Positions 15,203-20,341 of a stretch of 20,341 bases of DNA are shown here, one piece after another. Made by a program: the position numbers and the translations under genes. Within the stretch, counting starts at the first letter, position 1. Every line of letters begins with the position of its first letter. Origin of the DNA: Pseudomonadota bacterium. Its GTDB lineage: Bacteria; Pseudomonadota; Alphaproteobacteria; Rhizobiales; Xanthobacteraceae. Under the pieces are notes generated by a model, which had not been told where the DNA came from, ran no database searches, and was given only the letters and a program-made list of their open reading frames with translations. Location: NCBI GenBank assembly GCA_023387695.1, contig JAEWHT010000199.1, positions 1 to 20,341 of the forward strand, given 5' to 3'.

Positions 15203-16699
15203 ATGGCTGTATCGCAAGCTATTCCGATCACGCGTCATCCGTTCGCCAACGGGTCGTACAAGCAGATGCTGATCGACGGGAAGTGGGTCGACTCCGCTTC
15301 CGGCAAGCGTTTCGAGACTCACAATCCCGCGACCGGCGAGCTGCTCGCAACCGTCGCGGAAGGTGACAAGGAAGACATCGATCGTGCGGTTGCCGCTGCC
15401 CGCCGCGCTTTCGAAGGTCCCTGGAGCAAGGTCAAGCCGTTCGAGCGGCAGAATCTTCTTCTGAAGCTCGCCGACCTCGTCGAGAAGAATTTCGACGAAT
15501 TGTCGCAGCTCGACACGCTCGACATGGGCGCGCCGCTCAGCCGCACGCGCGCCTATCGCCTGCGCGCCGTCGGCATGCTGCGGTACTACGCCGGCCAGAC
15601 CACCGCGATCCATGGCGAGACCATCGAGAACTCGCTGCCCGGCGAGATCTTCTCCTACACGCTGAAGGAGCCGATCGGTGTGGTCGGCGCCATCATTCCC
15701 TGGAACGGTCCGCTCACGGCGACGATCTGGAAAATCGGCCCGGCGATCGCGACCGGCTGCACCGTGGTGCTCAAGCCTGCCGAAGAGGCGCCGCTGACGT
15801 CGCTGCGCATCGCTGAGCTCGCAATGGAAGCCGGTATTCCGCCCGGCGTCATCAACGTCGTGCCCGGCTATGGCGAGACCGCGGGCGCTGCGCTCGCCTC
15901 GCATCCCGACGTCGACAAGGTCGCCTTCACCGGCTCGCATGTGACGGGCCAGTCGATCATTCGCGCCTCGGCCGGCAACCTCAAACGCGTCTCGCTCGAG
16001 CTCGGTGGCAAGTCGCCGGACATCGTGTTTGCGGACGCCGATCTCGATGCCGCCGTCCCCGGTGCCGCGATGGCGGTGTTCGCCAACTCGGGCCAGATCT
16101 GCAGCGCCGGCACGCGCCTGTTCGTCGAGCAGTCGATCTACGAGGAGTTCACTGCACGCGTCGCCGAGTTCGGCAAGAAGCTGCAGGTCGGCAACGGCCT
16201 CGATCCCAACGTGCAGATCGGGCCGCTCGTCTCCGAGGAGCAACTCAAGCGCGTCACCGGCTATCTCGACATCGGCCAGAAGGAAGGTGCGAGGGCGCTT
16301 GCCGGCGGTGGACGCGTCACTGAAGGCGCGCTGTCGAAAGGCTTCTTCGTCTCGCCGACCGTGTTCGCCGGCGTGCAGGACAACATGCGCATTGCGCAGG
16401 AGGAAATCTTTGGGCCCGTCATCTCCGCGATCGCGTTCAAGGACATGGACGAATTGGTCAAGCGCGCCAACAATACCACGTTCGGCCTCGGCTCCGGCCT
16501 GTGGACGCGTGACGTCAGCAAGGCCCACGCGGTTGCGAAGAGCCTGCGTGCCGGCTCGGTGTGGGTGAATTGCTACCAGGCGATGGATCCGGCCGTACCG
16601 TTCGGCGGCTACAAGATGAGCGGCTATGGCCGCGAGTCCGGCAAGCAACATGTCGAGGAATACCTCAACGTGAAGTCTGTCTGGATCAAGACGGCTTAA
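15203..16699 (+). CDS. NAD(P)-dependent aldehyde dehydrogenase
   Basis: This 498-residue enzyme of the ALDH superfamily oxidises an aldehyde to the carboxylic acid. Visible catalytic residues are N168 (PWNGP), K191 (KPAEEAP), the general base E266 (LELGGKSP) and the nucleophile C300 (NSGQICSAGTR). Downstream come EEIFGPV and the C-terminal PFGGYKMSGYGRESG motif. Length and motif spacing are normal for the betaine/phenylacetaldehyde-type class. GGGAG before the ATG supports the start. PWNGP in place of the common PWNFP or PWNYP may affect substrate fit. It faces away from the SDR gene and precedes an Old Yellow Enzyme gene by 115 bp on the same strand. The substrate is not evident; aldehydes from the SDR or from the downstream decarboxylase are candidates. 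Confidence 0.95.
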   Translation: MAVSQAIPITRHPFANGSYKQMLIDGKWVDSASGKRFETHNPATGELLATVAEGDKEDIDRAVAAARRAFEGPWSKVKPFERQNLLLKLADLVEKNFDELSQLDTLDMGAPLSRTRAYRLRAVGMLRYYAGQTTAIHGETIENSLPGEIFSYTLKEPIGVVGAIIPWNGPLTATIWKIGPAIATGCTVVLKPAEEAPLTSLRIAELAMEAGIPPGVINVVPGYGETAGAALASHPDVDKVAFTGSHVTGQSIIRASAGNLKRVSLELGGKSPDIVFADADLDAAVPGAAMAVFANSGQICSAGTRLFVEQSIYEEFTARVAEFGKKLQVGNGLDPNVQIGPLVSEEQLKRVTGYLDIGQKEGARALAGGGRVTEGALSKGFFVSPTVFAGVQDNMRIAQEEIFGPVISAIAFKDMDELVKRANNTTFGLGSGLWTRDVSKAHAVAKSLRAGSVWVNCYQAMDPAVPFGGYKMSGYGRESGKQHVEEYLNVKSVWIKTA

Positions 16700-16742
16700 G
16701 GCCTGATCTCTCCCACGTTCCGCGCGAGGGAATATCTCTTTT

Positions 16743-16771
16743 GGGGCGGCGCCTTTTCCGGGGGCCGCCCC
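16743..16771 (+). terminator. Possible hairpin after the aldehyde dehydrogenase gene
   Basis: GGGGCGGC (16743-16750) pairs with GCCGCCCC (16764-16771) across a 13-nt loop, 43 bp after the stop codon. No T-run follows on the plus strand, so intrinsic termination is doubtful. It could also be a GC-rich structure in the leader of the next gene. Confidence 0.3.
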
Positions 16772-16814
16772 TCGCTATATGATCCACATCCTTTCAGAGA
16801 CATCCGGGGCCCCT

Positions 16815-17942
16815 ATGAAATTCGAGGCGTTGTTTAGACCGTTGCAGGTTGGTCCGTACAAGCTCGCCCATCGCGTCGCGATGGCGCCGTTGACCCGCAT
16901 GCGTGCCGAGCGCGAGAGCTTTTCTCCGCGGCCGCTCAACGCCGAATATTACGGTCAGCGCGCAACCAAGGGCGGCCTGATCATCGCCGAGGCGTCACCG
17001 GTGCTCTCGCAGGGGCGTGGCAATCCGGCGACGCCGGGCATTTATTCGGAGGCGCAGATTGCCGGCTGGCGCAAGGTCGTCGATGCTGTACACGCCAAGG
17101 GCGGCATCATCTTCCTCCAGCTCTGGCATGTCGGTCGTGTCTCGCATTCCTCGTTCCATGGCGGCGAGCTGCCGGTCTCGGCTTCGGCTATCCCGATCAG
17201 GGCCGAAGGCATGCGCGCGATGACCGCCGACGGCAAGATCGCCGATTACGAGACGCCGCGCGCGCTGGAGACCGAGGAGGTTAAGGGTATCGTCGAAGCC
17301 TTCCGGCAAGGCTCGAAGAATGCACTTGCTGCGGGCTTCGACGGCGTCGAGATCCACGGTGCCAATGGCTATCTGCTCGAGCAGTTCCTGCAGTCACGCA
17401 GCAACCAGCGCACCGATCAATATGGCGGTTCGATCGAGAACCGCACGCGCTTGCTGCTTGAAGTCACCCAGGCCGCGATCGACGTCTGGGGTTCGAACCG
17501 CGTCGCCGTGCGGTTGTCGCCGCATGGCATCGCCAATGATTCCGCCGAGCCCGACCCGATGCCGCTCTACACCCATGTGGTGAAGGCGCTCGACAAGCTT
17601 GGCTTGGCCTATCTGCACTTCATCGAGCCGCGCTCCAGCGGTGCCGGTCGCGCCGACGTTCATTGGGAGAATGTGCCGTCCGCCATGGTGCTGTTCCGCC
17701 CGCACTACAGCGGCGTGCTGATGACCGCGGGCGGATTCACTGGTGAGACCGCAAATGCCGCGATCGCCGACGGCCACGCTGATATCATCGCCTTCGGTCG
17801 CATCTTCATCTCCAACCCCGATCTGCCGCGGCGGCTGGAGCACGACTATCCGATCACGCCGTACAACCGCGCAACGTTCTATGGCGGCGATGAGAAGGGA
17901 TATACGGATTATCCGGCCTATGAGGAGCTGACACCGGCGTAA
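16815..17942 (+). CDS. Old Yellow Enzyme family alkene reductase (NemA-like)
   Basis: This 375-residue FMN-dependent TIM-barrel enzyme reduces activated C=C bonds of enones, nitroalkenes or related electrophiles with NAD(P)H. Diagnostic features are MAPLTRMRA with T27 near the flavin, Q102 in LQLWHVGR, the H181-x-x-N184 substrate pair and Y186 in HGANGYLLEQFLQS, and NQRTDQYGGSIENR. The flavin phosphate site is at the end (MTAGGF and FGRIFISNPDLPRRL). ATG 16815 gives the canonical start MKFEALFRPLQVG; an in-frame ATG at 16779 would add twelve residues not typical of the family. Neither has a strong ribosome site. A 103-bp palindromic repeat follows the stop codon. A role in electrophile detoxification or degradation of an unsaturated carbonyl, upstream of the aldehyde dehydrogenase, is inference. 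Confidence 0.95.
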   Translation: MKFEALFRPLQVGPYKLAHRVAMAPLTRMRAERESFSPRPLNAEYYGQRATKGGLIIAEASPVLSQGRGNPATPGIYSEAQIAGWRKVVDAVHAKGGIIFLQLWHVGRVSHSSFHGGELPVSASAIPIRAEGMRAMTADGKIADYETPRALETEEVKGIVEAFRQGSKNALAAGFDGVEIHGANGYLLEQFLQSRSNQRTDQYGGSIENRTRLLLEVTQAAIDVWGSNRVAVRLSPHGIANDSAEPDPMPLYTHVVKALDKLGLAYLHFIEPRSSGAGRADVHWENVPSAMVLFRPHYSGVLMTAGGFTGETANAAIADGHADIIAFGRIFISNPDLPRRLEHDYPITPYNRATFYGGDEKGYTDYPAYEELTPA

Positions 17943-17952
17943 GCTCTCTCCT

Positions 17953-18055
17953 GTCATTCCGGGGCGCGCGCAGCGCGAGCCCGGAATCCATTTCACCGCA
18001 AGCGCTGCCGCTTAATGGATTCCGGGCTCGCGACTTCGTCGCGCCCCGGAATGAC
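17953..18055. repeat. Interspersed palindromic repeat (long GC-rich hairpin)
   Basis: This is a 103-bp imperfect palindrome made of two nested inverted repeats. The outer arms (17953-17968 and 18040-18055) match over 16 bp, GTCATTCCGGGGCGCG and its complement. The inner arms (17974-17990 and 18017-18033) match over 17 bp around CGAGCCCGGAATCC. The central loop is about 26 nt. It lies 10 bp after the Old Yellow Enzyme stop codon and could act as an mRNA 3'-end structure. I recognise the sequence style as a repeat common in intergenic regions of Bradyrhizobium-like genomes; that recognition is from memory, not a search. Confidence 0.85.
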
Positions 18056-18069
18056 GATCGTGTATTGTC

Positions 18070-18084
18070 GCGCTCGCAATGACG
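18070..18084. repeat. Remnant arm of a second palindromic repeat type
   Basis: GCGCTCGCAATGACG resembles one arm of another common short palindromic repeat, whose opposite arm would read CGTCATTGCGAGCGC. No partner arm is present, so it would be a fragment. It sits between the full palindrome and the ribosome site of the GFA-family gene. Confidence 0.35.
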
Positions 18085-18098
18085 ACGGAGAGACATTC

Positions 18099-18602
18099 AT
18101 GGCCAAAGCCGCAGCCGCCGCAGGAACCGCTACCGGCCAATGCCTCTGCGGCAAGGTCACCTTCGAGATCGACATTCCGGCGCGCTGGGCTTGGCACGAT
18201 CACTCCGCCGCCAGCCGCCGTGCCCATGGCGCGGCCTACGCGACCTATGTCGGCAGCTGGAAGAAGCGGTTTCGCATCATTTCCGGCAAGACCGCGCTGA
18301 CCCGCTACGAGGACAAGGCGACCAGGACCGCACGCAGCTTCTGTTCGCATTGCGGCACGCCGATCGCCTATGAGCGGCCGCGCGGCCCGCACATGGTCAA
18401 CATTCCCCGCGCGCTTTTCAAAGAGCGTACCGGCCGCCAGCCGCTCTATCACATCGCGATCGAGGAGCTGCAGGAATGGGCCTATACCGGCGAGCCGCTG
18501 GTGCCGCTGAAGGGTTTTCCCGGTGTGGTCTGGCAGCGCTCGAAAAAGAAGAAACGCGCGAGCGGCGAAGATCCGTTCGAATTGGGCCGCGAGGAGATGT
18601 AG
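18099..18602 (+). CDS. GFA-family protein with altered catalytic zinc site
   Basis: This 167-residue protein has the fold signature of glutathione-dependent formaldehyde-activating enzyme (GFA/CENP-V) proteins. The structural zinc ligands are intact: C15 and C17 (GQCLCGKV), then C82 and C85 (FCSHCGTP). The catalytic zinc motif, normally C-x-C-x-x-C at this point, reads DHSAAS at 34-39, so the three cysteines are replaced by Asp, Ser and Ser. Formaldehyde-glutathione chemistry at a Cys-ligated zinc is therefore unlikely. The C-terminus carries a lysine-rich stretch (RSKKKKRASGEDPF). I prefer ATG 18099, with GGAG upstream, over an in-frame ATG at 18015 because the latter would translate through the palindromic repeat. 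The next gene is 105 bp downstream. Fold assignment is good; the activity is unknown. Confidence 0.85.
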   Translation: MAKAAAAAGTATGQCLCGKVTFEIDIPARWAWHDHSAASRRAHGAAYATYVGSWKKRFRIISGKTALTRYEDKATRTARSFCSHCGTPIAYERPRGPHMVNIPRALFKERTGRQPLYHIAIEELQEWAYTGEPLVPLKGFPGVVWQRSKKKKRASGEDPFELGREEM

Positions 18603-18707
18603 CTCCGCTCCCACGCAACGCAGCCATGACCGCGCTTCCTTGCGCGCACATCAAAACTTCGGCCATCATGCGCCGTCCTTGCGGCAACGTCCGCTCCTGG
18701 AGGAAAC

Positions 18708-20341
18708 ATGAAGAACAAGATCACCGGCCGCTCCGCTTTTCTCGCGCTGCTCAAGGACGAGGGCATCACGCATTTGTTCGGCAATCCCGGCACCACCGAG
18801 CTGCCGATCATGCATGCGCTGAAGGACCATCCCGACCTCACCTATGTGATGGCGATGCAGGAGAGCCTGGTGGTCGCGATCGCGGACGGTTACAGCCGCG
18901 CCTCCGGAAAACTCGTCGCCTGCAACGTCCATGTCGCGCCCGGCCTCGGCAACGCGATGGGCTCGCTCTACAACGCCCAGTTCACGGGCACGCCGATGAT
19001 TTTGACCGCCGGCCAGCAGGAACAGGGCCACGGGTTGATGGAGCCTGTGCTGTACGGCCCGCTGGTGCGGATGGCCGAGCCGCTGGTGAAATGGGCGGTC
19101 GAGGTGACGCGTCTGGAAGATCTGCCGCGCATCGTGCGCCGTGCCGCCAAGGTCGCGATGACGCCGCCGACCGGACCAGTGTTCATCTCGCTGCCTGGCG
19201 ATATTCTCAATAGCGAGGCCGGTATCGACCTCGGTCGCTCGACCCGCATCGACGCACGGGTGAAGCCATCTGACGAGGCGCTCAGGGCATTTGCGGCGCG
19301 TCTGCTGAAGGCCGAGCGCCCCGTGATCGTCACCATGGATGAGGTGGTCAAGAGCGACGCGCTGAAGGAGGCTGCCGAACTCGCCGAGCTGCTCGGCGCG
19401 GCCGCCTACCAGTCCTCGACGCCATACGGCTCGCATTTCCTGTCGGAGAGCCCGAGCTTCGTCGGAACGCTGGCGCGCGTACAGAAGGTCGCGCGCGATA
19501 CGCTCGCGCCCTACGATCTCCTCATCGCGCTCGGTGGCGATCCCTTGCGGATGTCGGTTTATAGCGAGGTCGATGCGTTGCCGGATGGTCTCGGCATCGT
19601 GCAGATCGGCCTCGTCGATTGGGAGATCGCAAAGAATTACGGCGCCGAGATCGCGCTGAAGGCGGATGTGAAGGAAACGCTGCGCGCGCTGATCCCGGTG
19701 CTGAAGGAGATGGGCGGTGCGGCACTTGCGAGCCGCAGCAAGCAACGTCTCGCCGAACTCGCACCGAAGAACTGGACCGCGCGGCGTGCAGCGCTGGTCG
19801 AGCAGATCGGCAAGAGTGCCGGACGAGCGCCGATCGATCCAGATTTTCTGGTGTTGCAGATGGTCGAGGCGATGCCTGATCACGCCATTCTCGTCGACGA
19901 AGGCCTCACCTCCAGCCGCCAGATCACGAACCTGCGTCCGCACCGTGATCGCTACGGCTATCACGGCCTCGCCTCAGGCGGCATCGGCTGGGGGCTGCCG
20001 GCCTCGGTCGGCGCCAGCATCGCCAATCCGGATCGGCCCGTGGTGTGTTTCTCCGGCGATGGCAGCGCGATGTACTCGATCCAGTCGCTGTGGACGGCTG
20101 CGCATCACAAGCTGCCGCTCAATGTCGTCATCGCCAACAATGGCGGCTACCGCATTATCAAGCAGCGCCTGCTCGCGTTCCACGGCGACGACAATTATGT
20201 CGGCATGGATTTCGCCGATCCTCCCGTGGATTTCGCCGGCGTTGCCAAGGCGCTCGGCTGCGAAGCGATCAAGATCAGCGATGTCAGGGAGTTGAAGGCA
20301 ACGCTGGCGTCGGCGTTCAATCGGCCGGGGACCAAGCTGAT
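18708..20341 (+). CDS. Thiamine-diphosphate-dependent enzyme, benzoylformate decarboxylase-like (3' end outside window)
   Basis: This is a three-domain ThDP enzyme of the decarboxylase/acetolactate synthase superfamily, with 544 residues visible. The N-terminal PYR domain has the cofactor-activating E52 (MQESLVVAIADGYSR) and H75 in NVHVAPGLGNAMG, which aligns with the active-site histidine of benzoylformate decarboxylase (NLHSAAGTGNAMG in MdlC). AGQQEQG follows. The C-terminal PP domain carries G450-D451-G452-S453 and N477-N478, the metal/diphosphate motif, with GDGSAMYSIQSLWTAA very like MdlC. GGAGG upstream of the ATG fixes the start. The second MdlC histidine region reads SHFLSESPSFVG here, so the substrate may differ. 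Decarboxylation of an aromatic or branched 2-oxo acid to an aldehyde would suit the nearby aldehyde dehydrogenase. An acetolactate-synthase-like or oxalyl-CoA-type role is less likely. Confidence 0.9.
   Translation, partial: MKNKITGRSAFLALLKDEGITHLFGNPGTTELPIMHALKDHPDLTYVMAMQESLVVAIADGYSRASGKLVACNVHVAPGLGNAMGSLYNAQFTGTPMILTAGQQEQGHGLMEPVLYGPLVRMAEPLVKWAVEVTRLEDLPRIVRRAAKVAMTPPTGPVFISLPGDILNSEAGIDLGRSTRIDARVKPSDEALRAFAARLLKAERPVIVTMDEVVKSDALKEAAELAELLGAAAYQSSTPYGSHFLSESPSFVGTLARVQKVARDTLAPYDLLIALGGDPLRMSVYSEVDALPDGLGIVQIGLVDWEIAKNYGAEIALKADVKETLRALIPVLKEMGGAALASRSKQRLAELAPKNWTARRAALVEQIGKSAGRAPIDPDFLVLQMVEAMPDHAILVDEGLTSSRQITNLRPHRDRYGYHGLASGGIGWGLPASVGASIANPDRPVVCFSGDGSAMYSIQSLWTAAHHKLPLNVVIANNGGYRIIKQRLLAFHGDDNYVGMDFADPPVDFAGVAKALGCEAIKISDVRELKATLASAFNRPGTKL

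Noticed and set aside
15176..16651. 491-codon open frame on the minus strand
   Set aside because: It is fully antisense to the aldehyde dehydrogenase gene, which has all catalytic residues and a ribosome site.
18603..18707. Gap before the thiamine-diphosphate enzyme gene
   Set aside because: I looked for a terminator, repeat or small gene and found nothing beyond the GGAGG ribosome site.
18666..19964. 432-codon open frame on the minus strand
   Set aside because: It is antisense to the thiamine-diphosphate enzyme and shows no recognisable domain.

Overview
The window looks like a chromosomal segment of a GC-rich alphaproteobacterium, most likely Bradyrhizobium or a close relative. This is inferred from the uniform GC-rich coding style, the gene families present, and a long interspersed palindrome at 17953-18055 of a type I associate with that group. 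It is not proven by a marker gene. I see no rRNA, tRNA, CRISPR array, transposase or phage gene. The coding density is high and the content is catabolic and accessory.

Region 1 (1-5331): a leftward pair made of an OmpR-type response regulator (cut by the left edge) and a polytopic DUF4173 membrane protein whose stop codon directly abuts the regulator's GTG start. Facing away from them is a membrane-anchored family 3 glycoside hydrolase, NagZ-like. Its 3' end overlaps the 3' end of a convergent periplasmic peptide-type binding protein (SBP_bac_5) that has a Tat-like signal. The intergenic region 2183-2371 carries several inverted and direct repeats.

Region 2 (5426-8767): a leftward dihydropyrimidinase/D-hydantoinase and a TetR-family repressor, divergent from a rightward PspA/IM30-like coiled-coil gene and a YiaA/B-type two-helix membrane protein. 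The 101-bp divergent promoter holds three copies of TGAGCnnnGCTCA. The two outer copies are exact reverse complements, each 16 nt from its start codon, and the middle one is the core of a 23-bp perfect palindrome. This is a convincing self-contained repressor/operator unit. A hairpin with T-runs closes the rightward operon.

Region 3 (8887-14161): a GNAT-like protein translationally coupled to an unrecognised polytopic membrane protein. Then comes a tight operon of two paralogous amidohydrolase-2 (TIM-barrel metalloenzyme) genes, a stand-alone Rieske ferredoxin-like protein and a 68-aa zinc-ribbon protein. The pairing of two intact amidohydrolases with a lone Rieske protein and no oxygenase is the least explained metabolic unit here.

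Region 4 (14171-20341): carbonyl metabolism. It holds a leftward SDR dehydrogenase, divergent from an aldehyde dehydrogenase, then an Old Yellow Enzyme, the palindromic repeat, a GFA-family protein whose expected catalytic zinc cysteines are replaced, and a thiamine-diphosphate enzyme resembling benzoylformate decarboxylase that runs off the right edge. A plausible but inferred theme is reduction of activated alkenes, decarboxylation of 2-oxo acids to aldehydes, and oxidation of aldehydes to acids.
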